From Isoetes taiwanensis (Eukaryota; Streptophyta; Lycopodiopsida; Isoetales; Isoetaceae): 64,000 bases of DNA. The position numbers and the translations under genes were made by a program. The notes under the pieces were generated by a model. It searched no databases. It was not told the DNA's origin and saw only the letters and a program-made list of their open reading frames with translations. Shown here in pieces: positions 22,464-35,752 of the stretch; position 1 is the first letter of the stretch, and the number at the start of each line of letters is the position of its first letter. The stretch lies in the NCBI GenBank assembly GCA_021234155.1, contig JAJEKV010000004.1, positions 7,632,109 to 7,696,108 of the forward strand, written 5' to 3'.

Positions 22464-25400
22464 CATGTACGATCATTTCTGACTATTGTTTATTCAAAGC
22501 ATGTAACGTAGACATTTGTTCGGCTGTGCATCTCACCTCTGTAACTTTATTTCATGAGATGAAGCTCCATGTATCCATCTGTACGTATTCAGGAGCATAG
22601 CCATAGTGTACTATAGCCTTAGCTTGAGACATGTGACAATTCGTTTCTTGCTAGCTTGCAGACTTGAAGCAAATGTGTTTTGGTTGGTTGCCTTCTGGCA
22701 AGGCAATCATTATTATTTGTCTCCTGTTTAAAGTTGCATGAACTAGTTCATGCCAAATGCTTATTGGACAAATATCCATCTGCATATCTGTGTGCATACT
22801 TGTGCGCATATTGACTGTGTACTATGTTTCGTCTAAAATTGTATCAACTAATATCTTATTTGTTGGATTTGCAAAAGATCAAATAGAGTAAGTCATAAGC
22901 CAAACGAATTTTGGAGCTTGTGCTAATTATTTAGGTGTACGATAGATGCTTATTTGTACTAATTCCTGATTATTTTAGTATTGTCTGTGCACTATCTTAG
23001 ATAAATTACATGTATAGTATAGATTGTCCTTGATCTAAAAGTAACCAAGGATCTTTTATATCAACCGCGATGTGTGGAACACTTTCAGTTTATTATAATC
23101 AAGGGTCTTTGGCATCAACCTCAATGCTACGAATGTTTTTTCATTGGCTTGATGTGATTGGTGTCACACACATTCCTGATATGAACCAGTTCACAAATGT
23201 CAAATTCGTCTCCATGTATTTTTGAGTCATAATTGCTTATGTCCAGACTCCTTTCTCTTCCTAAAATAGCAGCATGTTATTGCAAGATTAAAGAATATTG
23301 CAAGATTAAAGAATGATACGGCGTGTTAGCTTATCTTCTCTGTGAACAATGGCGAGCCTTTAGATTCGTAAAAATGCCCATAAATGTCGGGCATAAATTT
23401 TCTGCTTTAGTTCATCACATACTGAACTCCACTTTAAGACCAAACCATGTCTTGCATTTCTAAGTTGTTGCAATTGCACTATACTTTAGAAGCTCGGTCA
23501 ATTCTGTCCTACAACGACGCATACACCAATTAGGGGCATGAATCTTTTGTTAGATAACTTAGAAGCTATAGGGCCGTGTCCTTCAAAAAGCACCATCTAT
23601 CCACTTATATCTCTAAACTCTTAATGTTTTGGGAAGAAATTGGCTTCTTGCAAATGTACAATCATTCTTATCCACGGATCAGCCAAATAATGGATGTGGT
23701 CGACTCCTCAACATCGGACTTTTAACAAAGGTAAACTCGAGTGGCACATTATATTATTGCATGCTGCACTTGGCAGAATGCTGTATTTAAACATGGAAAC
23801 TGCTTATCGCTTCTCTTTTTTATCATATATTTGAGTCCTAGACTAGCATCATGGACGAAAGATTGTTTCGACATACTTTCTTTTAATGAGAGGAAGTTTT
23901 GAGGAAGTTTGATCTTTTAGGGGCACTTCATAATGCTGGCATTAGGCCATATAATGGAGATTATAATTTAAGATTTTGTTGTATGATTCCAGGCACAAAA
24001 TTCTTTCTACAAAATTCAAAGTTTACTTACTATAAACCTAGATATCTCTCACTAAGGCAATTTGGCTGAAAGACCCAGAAACATTTCTCTATTCGCATTT
24101 CATCTAAATTGCATTTTTTCTTTATCTTTTGTTTTATAGCCATTCATTTTGGAGGTCAATCCCTTGTGCTTTCACCTTTTACTACATATGTAATGCAGTT
24201 TGTCATTTTACATTGTTCCCATACCAAATGCTTAAGCAAGAGATATGGTCCTTACCTCTTCAGAGAACTGCTCTAGAAGGTACTTTCAGAAGGTGTGTGA
24301 GACACTCGCTTGCCAAACCTCGCCTACAAAATGGCCATAGGTTCACAACGTCTTAAAACATGCTAGAAGTGGAGCTATTTGGTCAGGAATAAAGATGCAT
24401 ACAGGTAAACAACAATGAGGACCATAATTACCTGAAGAAGTATCTAGACTTGTGCTTCCCAAGTAAGCTTTGAGATGCTAGGGCTTTTGAAATAGTAAAG
24501 ACATCACACTACAAAACTCAGATTAATTCCACGTTTGCCAAGGGTCTACAATGGTACCTTTTGATGCATTTGCCCATCAAGAAGTGAGGAATAATATCAT
24601 CCATTCGCACATGAGTGCGCTGCCTCAGAATTGAGACATGTAGATGGGCCCAGTAAGAACGAGGAGACATGATCTCCCAATGTTGCAAACTAGGAGTTAT
24701 TGAAATGAAGAGGAGTACCACACTCTTCAGAATTGTCTAGCATTTGAACCTATCCGAACACGTTACACTGGATTGGTTACACCTAACCCGGCTTCAATGT
24801 GTTTTTTTTTTTTTTTGGGGGATATACTAGCATCATACTTCCAGGATGTAAATGCGAGCTTAGTTGTGTCTTTTGGCACTACATTAAAACGTAAAGTTAT
24901 CAACAAGTCTATTATTGACAAAAAATTTCCCGAAAATCCATCACGCTCCTGGAGGGAGGGAGGGGGTGGTGGGGAGGAAAATCCTATATGTTGTGTTCTT
25001 TGTTTAGGTCTCATAGGTCCTTTTTTTCTCCGTGTATGGGAAAACCAAATTTAATTTAATTCAATTGTTTTTGTTCCGCTTGGATTTTTTCGGGTCGCAA
25101 TCTATATGTCCGTTTGTGTGCCAAGTTTTTTCTTGAGATAATATGCTCATCAAATGGTGGTGAAATTTTGCTTGCTGGTAATTTTTGTAATTTCTACGGC
25201 AATAGATAGCTCGGCGAACTAATTTATCTATTGCTTGCTTTGACATCTATAAGAAGTTCATTGAATAGATCATAGCTCGCTCGTGCATGCACATATATAA
25301 GAAGCGAGGTCCATTATAATTTGCAAACTTTGCTCGAATTAGCCCTTCTTCGGTCAAGTTTTCCACAATTCATTTGAAGTAATCCGCTTATTCTTCTTTG

Positions 25401-26300
25401 TTTTTTTATATGGAACATTTCCCCTGGATTCTAGTCTTGGACCCTTCTGCCTTTCTTCACTTCATGATCCAGGCTCTTGGTAGGGCCGATGCTATGGCCA
25501 TCTCATATAGAGTCCTCTCCATAATTCATTTGTAGAAGGACATAAATACGGGGCATTAACAAATGTCATTAACTTATTATAAGATTGAATCTAATAAAAA
25601 CGAATAAAAAAATTTTGCTTCGGATTTTTTTTGCACAGAGATCTTACCCTTGCCAAATCAATTAAAGACGTGGAACAAAATACATTTTTTTCGGCCAACT
25701 TCTAACATATAAACTAAAAAGAAATTCAAGTTCCCAAAAAACTATCCGTTTATACAACATCCTGCCCCATTTTGAAATGCATGCGCCACATCAAAAAGAA
25801 AATGACGAAGAGGGGGAAAAAATAAAAAAAATAAAAGGAACTAGAGTAGCAGTGACAATCTCTCTCACAAACTTCTCCCTAGGCTCATTGTCAAAAGCCT
25901 TTCCCGTCGTTCATTTCTACTGTCTTCTACGAAAGTGTGCAGTGTGAAAATGTGATTAACTATGGAATACTTGTGCTGAAACCCTAGTGCATGCCGTCTC
26001 CTCTGCCCATGATATCAATTGTCAATTGTTGTTCAAGGATTCTAGCTAGCAGTTTTGCCAACAAAGGACTGACCAGAATGGTAAGTAATTGGCAGGCCAA
26101 TGTCGATCTCCTATTGTATATATTGAAACTAATTTGTTGACGATCTAATGCGTGGAGAAGTCTCCCTGGAGGGCTCTATTGAACAAACTAGTAAGAACTA
26201 GGACAATCTGAGGCTCAGTCCACTCCAATTGTTTTGTTTGCATTTCATTCAGATCAGTTGCCTTGCCATTTGAGAGTCGTTCGAAGTCGTGAGTCACATC
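22464..26300. other. Spacer 3' of the CID gene
   Basis: The first few hundred bases are probably the 3' UTR of the CID gene. Beyond that I see AT-rich sequence with a poly-T tract at about 24801-24815 and no coding or element signal that I can support. Confidence 0.55.
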
Positions 26301-27860
26301 TGCCTTCGTTATAAGTAGTGAGGGATCGGCTCATGCTGGCTTCCAGACCATATTAGGATCATAGAGATGCATCAAGTACTGCACCCACTAGTCTGAAGAG
26401 ATGTTGCAAAGAGGTCGCATAGACTTGTGTAATACTTTCCTCCAAACTATCTTAAGGGTGGCGATCAAGAAGGTAAACATTTTCTATTGGTGTTCGGCAA
26501 TGTATTGTGCCTTCTTCCCTTTGATGAAATCTTTGTACTACCAGGTTGCTTAAGGCGTACGAGGGATTAGCTACCAATATGAGCTGTCATTTTAGATCCT
26601 TGCATTCATCGTCAAACCATGTATTGCGAGTGAAAGTGGACGCGCATCAGGGTCTACTAATGCATCATCTCCCAAAACATTACATTGTTGCACTCAAAAG
26701 GACATTAACAAGCTTGGGAGATTGTTGCTCTAATGTGGAAAGCTACAAGACTCCAGTATCTCCTATGTGAGCAGCTGGGCATAATCTTTCGCTTTATCAA
26801 AATCCGAGCGAAGCTGAGGCATTCAAGAGGCAGTCCGATACTAGAGCTTTATTGATTGTCAATCTACTATTACGAAGAGGGGTTGGTGATCCGAATCAAC
26901 CTCCTCATCTCTACTATGTATGCCCACCTTTAAATGTGTAAAGAGATGTAGATCTTGCTTACTCATGAGCACATTATCCACCACCTCCCACCCTAATTCT
27001 CCTGATAACAAGTAAATGAGGAGAAGGATGACCACTGTGTGCCCATTGCAAATAATCAAGTCGAAGACGACGTAAATTTGAAGCACTTGCGTTCCAAAGC
27101 ATGATAGGATGTTTTGTATCAACTAATGTGCATGGCAAAGGTCCTCCACCCAGGGGGTGCACTTAGTAATAAGAGGGTATGGACATCTGCATTCGAATGG
27201 TCGCTAAAAACATCCCTAGTATACCAATCTTAGGAAGCTAATTTAACGCCTAAATATATGTTTTACCCCATATAATGCAAAAAAAAAAAAAAAAAACCTT
27301 AATGGTAAGTATATAGATACGAAATGGTAGAAAAAAAAACCCTATATTGCACGCACATGTCCTATACGACAAACAATACTGAATCCCCTAGGGTCCTTCA
27401 CAGATTAGAACTGCAACATATCCTCAGACAATGGATTGGACTTTATCAATTGAGTTGTAGCTATGTGTGAATTGAAATCCCCTACTAGCACAAAGTGGTC
27501 AAATTGCTTTTGCTGCTGAATGTCATCATATAGATCGGCATTAGAGTCTAATCTATCCACATCTGAATGTAAGTGGTAGATGTTTGAATCAGCGTGTGGG
27601 AAATAACATGCTGCAATAAAAAGGTGAGCGCCACATGTATTTTGCACCCATACCCACATGTAGTTTGCCAAGGATGTTATATAATAACAGGTTATGCCTC
27701 CATGGTCTCGCTTGTATGTGCACTCATTAAACAAAGAATAGTGCTGATATCCTACCAGATCTATTATCCTTCGACCAACATGCTCCCATATTTCTATAAG
27801 GAAAATGAAGTCCACTCCATGTCTATGGAGTTCTAGTTGTCTCCCTTCTGCCATAAAAAG
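26300..27860 (-). mobile_element. LINE remnant (AP-endonuclease domain and linker)
   Basis: Read on the minus strand from about 27850 the frame gives ELHRHGVDFIFLIEIWEHVG, HGGITCYY and FDHFVLVGDFNSHI (the VGDFN motif of APE-type endonucleases). At about 27120-26860 it gives LDLIICNGH-like sequence, then GWEVVDNVLMSKQDL and SDHQPLFV, the C-terminal SDH signature. Further down, at about 26620, is WFDDECKDLK, then at about 26530 FIKGKKAQYIAEHQ, the linker ahead of reverse transcriptase. Stops and frame changes are frequent and no RT is recognisable, so this is an old truncated non-LTR retrotransposon. Confidence 0.75.
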
Positions 27861-30800
27861 CCCCTACAATTTTAGAAGACCATACATAGACACAATCTCT
27901 ATTTGAAAGTAGTGGTACATGCAAGTGAGGTAGCGCACCATGATGTGTTGCAGCACCAGCAGCAGTTGCATTGGCATTAACAATAACCCGAGGGGTTGCA
28001 GCAGCAGCAATGGTCGCACTTGCATCAGTAGCTCCCCCAGAGGTTGCAAAGGCAGTCGCAATCATATTTGCAAAAGCAGATATAGCCCGAGCATTCGTTT
28101 TAGCAATGCATTATATAGTGGTGTCGTTAGGCATAGTGCCATGTCATGGTATGGCTAGATGGATGGATGAAGGATTTAGACCCTGCCATGCACCAGTGCT
28201 ATAGGTCCAATAGTTTGACATATATCCCTCACACGTGCAAGCTCTCATCGACGTGATTTTTATTGTAGATAATTAGTTGACATGCAAAGAGGTATCTTTC
28301 AACTTTGCTGCCTGATGAAGTATGACACCTCTTACAACTGATCCGCTACTGTGAATTTCATCATACATATTACATAAATAGTTATAGCAATGAAGGCCAA
28401 GACGAGATGCCCTGACAATATGCACGGGAACATGAAACTCATCTTAGAAAGGATCATCATCTAGAGCTTTCTTGTAAGGTCTTCCTGAGCCTCTTTCTAA
28501 GAGGCATCAGACTACCACATTATGGCACCTGCATCTCTACTCTTGTTGCGTCCTGAATGATTTTCAATATCGCTATTCAAAAGGCAACTGCATTAGCATA
28601 TCTAGCTATGTTCTTGTGCTCTTAATGTTGCTCGACTTGAGTAGGTTGGCTATGTTGGGGGCTATTGTCTATATGAGCTAGGACCTGGTTGGTCTTGCTT
28701 TTGCCTGCCAGCAGCTGCTTGTAATATTGGACATGCTAGCCATGCCCGAGGTAGCTTTGTGAAATATTTATGTTAGATATTCACAGTACGGTATTCATAG
28801 CACCATTTAACCTAGGCAAAATGAAAATGCTAAATGCAGAAGCAAAATATGACATTAGGTCAAATGCCTAAGGTTAATGGCTTGATATTGCTAATGGAGC
28901 TAAGTTATAAATTTCAATGGTCTAATTGTATGACCATATGTAGAAGATATTAAGGAGGTCAAATGGCAAAAAAGCTCTGGATCATCCCCTACATTTGAAG
29001 AGTCCAAAACCGAGATTGCTCTGTGATCTGTATTCGATTTAACAAGTGTTCGAGTGTAGGGGAACATGAAGTTGGTTTGTAAGATTCTAAGCTCTCTTTG
29101 GTTTTTCGGTCAGTGTCAAATCAATAGTGCATTGATCAATATTGCTACAATATTCATTATTCAATACTAAAATATTGAATATCACAAAAAATAGTTCGTC
29201 ACGCAAAAGGTATAATTATATGGCTTTTTCACAATAGTTTTCATATGATTTAGAGTATGTATTTCGTTTATCGTCTAGAGTATGTATTTATAGAGCGCGC
29301 CTCATTTATTCTCTCTTCCAGAGTGTTTCAACTATGGTGTAACCCACATATGTATTTCCTCTAGAGTATCTGCAACCAACGAGGGAAGCCATGAAGTTGC
29401 TTAGCAGGGAACTGGACAATCGAATACAAGGGTTCCACGCTTGAAGTAAATACTTTCTTCCTCTCGCCAATCCTTCATTTAGGTTTGTTTGATTTCTTAT
29501 GCTTCAGGTAAATTGATCTCAGTTCTGATGATTTGCTGCTCTTGGAGGAAGATCATGATATAAATTCTTATTTTTCAGCATATATGGTAATCCTCTCTTT
29601 TTCCTTGTTGGTTGCAAATATGGAACTTACTGGCCTTCGGAATCCAGATCCAATGTTGGTTTTGGCAACCCGCTACTTATAGGTTGTCCTGCTACAGTGA
29701 TAGTTCACAGAGTCGTTGAAGGCATGCCGTACTTGAAATTGTTGCCAATCTCCCTTGAGCGTTCGCTGGTCCCCATATAACAGGTCGATGCCTCCTTTTG
29801 ATGTTGGACACTGGCTCCAGAAATAACCATGGCTCTTTTTCTTCTAACAACTAACTTGGCCTTTCTCTATCCTCTTTGACTCCATATGAGATACATAACG
29901 TGGAGACATGCTACGAAGAATGGCAGTATGCAGGGTGATTTGTTTTTTTATGCAATGTTAACGATCATGCTACGTCAACCAGTGATGATAATGATCTAAG
30001 ATATGAAGCCATCCATAAAGCCATCTTAAGTTCAAGCACACAAATTTGGAATGCAAAGCATTGTGATGCTTTTATAAGCTCCAAATTCAAGGAGCCAGAA
30101 GATTGGAAAGTGGAATACTAATGCATTTTGGGTTCGACATAGAATGCAACCCCATTCCACATCACAATTAAGTTTTGGTAAGACTCACATTGCACATAAA
30201 TAATTATCCGTAAGGGCTTTATTACAGAAACCTAGAAACCCCTGTCCATTCAGGTAGCCACCATCATTTTGCTCAAAGCTACTTATACCTGACAATCATG
30301 TGCACCAGATCATAATCATCATTGGCATTCTATGTGTATGCGTTGTGACCATCAAGTTCGTCGTTTTTCTGATGTATTTGAAAATGGAGCAGCTAGAAGA
30401 TGAAGGCACGATGGATGATCCTGCCTTATATGATTTAAAACCAATGAGTATCTTCTTGTTTTGGCTTTTATCTTCAAGATCGTCTTTCAAGACTGCAATC
30501 AGGATCAACTATCAATTGCAGGTCTCCTATGGCCTTGAGCCATCATATTCAGTTCAAGCTTTCGCTACTGAACTGCTAATATGTGATATTGAATTTTTTT
30601 GTTTCACTATTATCATTACCTCTTGTATCATTGTATCATTTCTTGTTTTTTTGCGTCCCATGGGCTATAAAACCAATGCAATAATAAAGCTTTTGACTGT
30701 GCACATTTAATGTTATCTTATTTATCCCAAATTTAATTTCCATTGTCATTGAATATTAAACCTAATATGCGGCCCTGTAGGGGACGCCAAAAAAAAGGTT

Positions 30801-31189
30801 CGTACACATTTCTTACATATTCTGGGCACATCTGTACATATTTCGTACACATCTTATACATACACAATAAATTAAACTATTGAAAGGAATATTTGTCACG
30901 GTGGGAATTAAACCATTGAATTACCCCAAATTATTTTTGCTGATATTCGTACAGGGTGTCCGGCGGTTAGCGAGGATCCACAAAGACATACGCCAGTACA
31001 TATGTACCATAGACGTGCACAATGTGCTTAACAACCTTTGGTTCAATTGTGTATGTAAAACTGACAGTCAACTAAAACTTGCTAAAAAATGAGTCGCGCT
31101 TAATGATGGTTTAAGTCGTCCGAAATCAATATCTAACGGTCCGAGCCTAGATAAAATGCTTGTTCTACTATTTTGAGCTCATTCTTTTA
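27861..31189. other. Spacer, no gene recognised
   Basis: Directly next to the LINE a low-complexity GCA/GCT-rich stretch (about 27940-28090) gives Ala-rich frames on both strands and may be the degraded LINE ORF1-ORF2 junction. The frame 30300-30710 (136 codons, hydrophobic) has no family features. The last few hundred bases before 31190 are the position expected for a Copia 5' LTR, but I cannot define it because no second copy is seen. Confidence 0.5.
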
Positions 31190-31955
31190 CATTGGTATCA
31201 GAGCTAAGATATGACAATCAGACTTGGATCTTCATTGCTCAATGGAGTGGAAATGTTTCAAGGGGAAGCAGGCTCCCAAGCATGGAAGGAGAGAATGAAG
31301 GATGCATTGCAAACTAAGGATCTGCGAGATCTCATTGAAGGTGGAAATAGTGATGAAGGTGAGAGCATCAATGCTAATTCTAGTGGAAATGCTGGAAAAG
31401 AAGGATCAATCAATGCTATTCAAGTTGAAAAATAAGACACCAAAGGAGATGTGAGGGTTGTGGAAAGGCCTAAAAACATAAACATCGTTGGCAATTAATG
31501 GGTATACAAAGTTAAGGTTGGCAATGATGGCGAATAAAAATTCAAGGCAAGGTTAGTTGCTCAAGGATTTTCACAAAAAATAAGGGGCTATAGATTATGA
31601 TGAAACTTTCTCTCCTATTATGAAACTAACTAGTTTAAGAATTCTACTTGCTTTTACAAATGCATTGGACTTAGAAATCCATCACATGGATGTTAATACT
31701 GTTTTTTTAAATGCTAAATTGGAGAGAGAAATTTCGATGCGCAAGCACAAGGATTGAGCAAGGGGAGAATATGATGTGGAAGCTAAAAAAAAGGCTATGT
31801 ATTGGCTTAAGCAATCACCAAGGCAATGGTACTTGTGCATGAATTGTTTTCCTAAAGAGCAAGGGTTTGCAACATTAGAGAATGATGGCAACTTATATAT
31901 TTTTAGGGATAAGGACCAGTTTTGCATTATTTGTCCTATATGTTGATCTAATCCC
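31190..31955 (+). mobile_element. Ty1/Copia remnant with internal deletion
   Basis: The motif ttggtatcagagc at about 31193-31205 is a perfect initiator-methionine tRNA primer binding site. Just after it a gag start codon at 31211 opens 74 codons (MTIRLGSSLLNGVEMFQG ... WKERMKDALQ, typical of Copia gag). At about 31490 the sequence jumps directly to reverse transcriptase: WVYKVKV, FKARLVAQGFSQK, DETFSPIMKLTSLRILLAF, EIHHMDVNTVFLNAKLE, and then frame-broken LYGL.QSPRQWYLCMN and LYVDL at about 31950. Protease, integrase and most of gag are missing. It is a deleted, inactive copy. Confidence 0.85.
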
Positions 31956-32155
31956 AGCCTGGAAACCTGAGAACCAGGACATTAAGGAAGAAGAGAACAT
32001 TTCGAGCTTCTAAGCATGCCAATATGCTTAATGTTTCTGTTGCATAATTAAGTATAAGCAATATAAAGGTCAGAAGCATCTGAGGTAGCAAAACTATCCA
32101 CTAGCATGATGAATTATGGTGGCAATACATATTCAAGTAGCACGTGAAATTGTTT

Positions 32156-32222
<67 letters not shown>
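32156..32222. repeat. GATA/ATCT microsatellite (about 16 units)
   Basis: This is an uninterrupted gata tract. On the minus strand it follows gtggacgttaaaataat with agatctatct. That is the same 3' tail as the SINE to its right, so the microsatellite is probably the expanded tail of a SINE copy. The flank at about 32060-32155 is repeated, diverged, at about 32249-32340. Confidence 0.85.
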
Positions 32223-32344
32223 CTTAATTATTTTAACGTCCACAAAATACAGGTCAAAAGCACCTGAGGCAGCAAAATTATCACTAGCATGAAGGAATGT
32301 GGTGGTAAAACATATTTTAAGTGGCAAGTGAAATTGTTAGATAG

Positions 32345-32478
32345 ATAGGTAGATATTATTTTAACGTCCACCAGGTAGAGCGGGCCAAGGGACGGGTCTA
32401 TACATAGTGCGACTCTGGGCGGTCTCAAACTTGAGACATACATGTCCTAGGAGTAGTGTGTTACCACTAGACCAGGAT
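32345..32478 (-). mobile_element. tRNA-derived SINE (antisense)
   Basis: On the minus strand the internal polymerase III promoter is visible: box A TGGTCTAGTGG (within 32460-32474) and box B AGTTTGAGACC (32421-32431), about 30 bp apart as in tRNA genes. The body continues to a 3' end gtggacgttaaaataat followed by short ATCT-type repeats. The head is not close enough to any specific tRNA for me to name it. A second, 5'-truncated copy of the same 3' end lies at about 32222-32245. Confidence 0.6.
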
Positions 32479-32867
32479 GAATAATCTAAATAGTATGAAA
32501 TTCCCTGATTTGCAGGTGAGGCTGCTGGCTATCGCCAGTCGCAGCATCCACTCGCAAACCAATGAATCTCATCCCATTTAAATTACCCTAAAAACAAGTA
32601 TAACTACTAATTGGTCTAACATCTAATATATTTTTATAACCATGCATTCCTATTCCTATATATTTTGGTATACTAATGATTTTTTTCAATACAAGAATTT
32701 ACCTAGCCCCCTTAACTGGATGATATCGGCCTATCCGACACGTAGGTTGAATTATAGCCAAGTAAGCGCCGTGTGGACAGACGATAGCCGGGCATTTTCA
32801 AACAGCCTATTCAGGTGCTGCATTACGGATCATGGCAATGCACAATTGATGCTCTAACTTTCACCCA

Positions 32868-35404
32868 ATGGCTGTGATCCCAGCCATCAGCAACAACAGA
32901 GCTGCTCTAGTCATTAGCTTTCCAAGAACAGCATTCTGCAATCGACCGCCTAGTATGAAAACAAGATCAGGCTTTTTTGGAAGAAATATTGCCATGCCTT
33001 CTGCACGCCATTCTAAATCTTTGGTTTTCAGACAAGAGATCAAATGCAGCTGGTTTGTGGCAGACATCTTGACTGATGCAATAAACAACCTGGAACTTGA
33101 GAGCCTTGAGAAGCATTTGGACAGTGGTGGGGGGTTGGATTATGTGTTACAAGAGGGAGTAAAGGCTCTGGAAATGTTCTCAAAGCTATCGGAAGGCACC
33201 AAATGGGAAACTCTTGCTGCAGCAACAGGTACATGGATATACCTTACAGCCAGACCAGGTGTGCTTATTGGGGCAATAGATGCTTATTTGTTAGCGCCTC
33301 TGCAAACTGCCATAGATGGTCTTGCTGGTCGAAGAAACTTAAGAAGATCGGATTTTGTGTTGGGAGAGAGAGTTGGAGAAGGTTCTTTTGGGACAGTATA
33401 TGCAGGAGTTATGCTGCCTCGTGGAGTAGAGGTGGATCAGGAATTGGGTAGAAGAACTCGACGCATTGAAGAATACCAGGGCTTTGAGAAGTTTCCAAGA
33501 GTGATCCTCAAGAAGGTAGGCTTCACTGGCATTTGAAAATAAGTGAATGGCTGTATCTTGTTTAAATATGCATCCAGACTGTAGATTGTGTAACCGTAGC
33601 TTCTTAAGCTCAACTAGTATCCAACTATAGCATCTGAAATAATGGCACATGGCACAGGGAAAAGAGGAAAAACTTAACTCCTAGTACTTCAGTTGCTGCT
33701 GCAAAACTGTCAGCCATTAATTACACACCTTGCAGATTAAAAATAGAGCATGTTTAGCATATTCAGATAAAATATTACAAATGTGTTTTCCTATCCCAAT
33801 GATTGTTTCATATCTGACTTGCTAATAATGCCTTTTATTTGATAAATTGGCATTGCCTGATACAAGCACACAGAATTTTCTCAACATCACTTGTTGATCT
33901 CTTAAGACAGAGTATGAGATATTACCTTTACCCTTTTCGATAGACCCTCTTGAGAGGATAAACCTGTGGTGCCTTCTTAGCCCAAGCAAGAAACTGCATG
34001 GGCGGTATCTCAATGCAAAGGAAATGCTTCTGGCTGGACAACCTAAGACTTGCAACACTATTTAGAATGTTCTTTACTGGTTTAACGGTTACAATTATGA
34101 ACTTTGGAGGCTTACATAAAATACTTATCACTCACTTACCATCGGTAGAATGATGAATAAATTTAGATTGTAATATAAATTTTGCTGCTTCAAATAAAAT
34201 GGCTTATATCCCATCCAAACTTAAATAAGCATCTTCTTAAGTACCAAATGTGTTCTACTAAAAAGAAAGCGGGATATTACCTGGCAAGCGGGATATTACT
34301 TCTTTATGGTAATTTTTTATAAGGTCAAAGTGGGAGTTGAGGGAGCTGAAGAATGTGGGGATATGGAAGAATGGTTTAACTACCGCATGTGTAGAGCAGC
34401 GCCAGAGACATGTGCTGAGTTTCTTGGCAGCTTTGTTTCAGACACTACTCTTGGGCAATTTGTGAAGGGTGGGAAATGGCTGGTGTGGAAATATGAGGTA
34501 ATTGTATTTATCAGAAAGCTGTGTCTGGATATTATTTTTTATTCATCTGTAACTGTGCTAGATGGAATATGCAGACAAATTCAACTCTTGCTGATTATAT
34601 GAGAGATCGTAATTTTCCAGAGAACTTAACAGAAGTAGTATTTGAGGGGAAACTAAACGAACAGGATCCAGCAAGAAGGAAAGCACTGATTATAAAAAGA
34701 ATCATGCGCCAAATCATCACCTCTCTTAAAAAGATGCATGAGACTGGCATTGTACACAGAGATGTAAAGCCCTCTAACTTGGTTGTGACTGACAAAGGCA
34801 GAGTAAAGTTTATAGATTTTGGTGCAGCAACTGACCTACGAGTTGGAAAGAATTATTTTCCAGATCGGGGCATGTTAGATCCTGATTATTGTCCACCTGA
34901 ACTCTATGTAATGCCTGAAGAGACTCCAAAACCTCCACCAGAACCTGTGGCAGCAATTTTATCACCAATCGTATGGCAGGTCTACAAACAAGCTTTAACA
35001 CGTCATAGCATTACCATTTGAAAACAAATCTAAGATTGCCTGTACTTCTGTTGCAGGTTAACAGTCCAGACCTATTTGATATGTACTCTGCTGGGATAAT
35101 ACTACTGCAAATGTCATCACCAAATCTCCGGACACCAGTTGGCTTCCAATCATTCAAATCAGAAATACGAGATGTCAACTATGACTTGAATGAATGGCGC
35201 AGAAGAACAAAAATAAGAATGAGCTTCGACATTTTAGATGCTGATGATGGGAGAGGTTGGGATCTCGCCACCAAACTAATATGCGAAAGAGGCTCTTTTA
35301 GACGTGGCCGTCTGTCAGCTGCTGCAGCTTTAAGGCACCCCTATTTTCTGTTTCGAAGTGACCAAACTGCAGCTATCTTCTCAAAGTTAGCCCGAGAATC
35401 TTAG
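32868..35404 (+). CDS. STN8: Chloroplast thylakoid Ser/Thr kinase STN8
   Basis: Exons are 32868-33515, 34324-34497, 34575-34979 and 35057-35404 (TAG), all in phase, giving 524 residues. The N-terminus is basic and Ser/Ala-rich like a plastid transit peptide. A hydrophobic span WIYLTARPGVLIGAIDAYLL (about residues 121-140) is the thylakoid anchor. The kinase domain shows GEGSFGTVYAG (about 169), the VILKKVKVGV lysine, HRDVKPSNL (about 335) and IDFGAA (about 355). C-terminal blocks match STN8 specifically: DPDYCPPELYVMPEETPKPP, NSPDLFDMYSAGIILLQM, GRGWDLATKLICERGS. STN8 phosphorylates photosystem II core proteins (D1, D2, CP43, PsbH) in high light and affects PSII repair. STN7 is the closest alternative but lacks these blocks. 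No defect is seen. Confidence 0.95.
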
Positions 35405-35752
35405 AATATATAGGTATTGTTTTGGTCAAAGAAAGGTCACATATATTGAAAGAGTCACAGAAATCGGCTTGAATATAAGTTAGTCAGGCATCTCACTTTT
35501 CCAATTCACAAAGCACACTATATGGTTGAACTGCTTGTTGAAATGCAGCCTGAACATCTGGAGATCTATTTTCAACTCTCCAGTCCCTTGTATTTTTAAT
35601 TGCCCCAAGCAGCTTTATAGAGCAAACATGACGTATGGTACCAATGTAAGAAATTGTTTACTAAATATATGGAAAGCCAAGGAAATCCTTTTGTGCCACA
35701 AAAACTTTTTTGAGTGAAAAATGGCCATGTGCCTTGTTGTACATACATCTCC

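Noticed and set aside
27940-28204. Ala-rich frames on both strands next to the LINE
   Set aside because: They come from GCA/GCT repeats. There is no independent evidence of a gene.
30300-30710. 136-codon hydrophobic frame
   Set aside because: T-rich DNA gives Phe/Ile/Leu-rich translations by chance. No splice or family support.
32156-32370. Regular gata tract considered as a CRISPR-like or regulatory array
   Set aside because: Simple tetranucleotide repeat without spacers, explained by SINE tail expansion.
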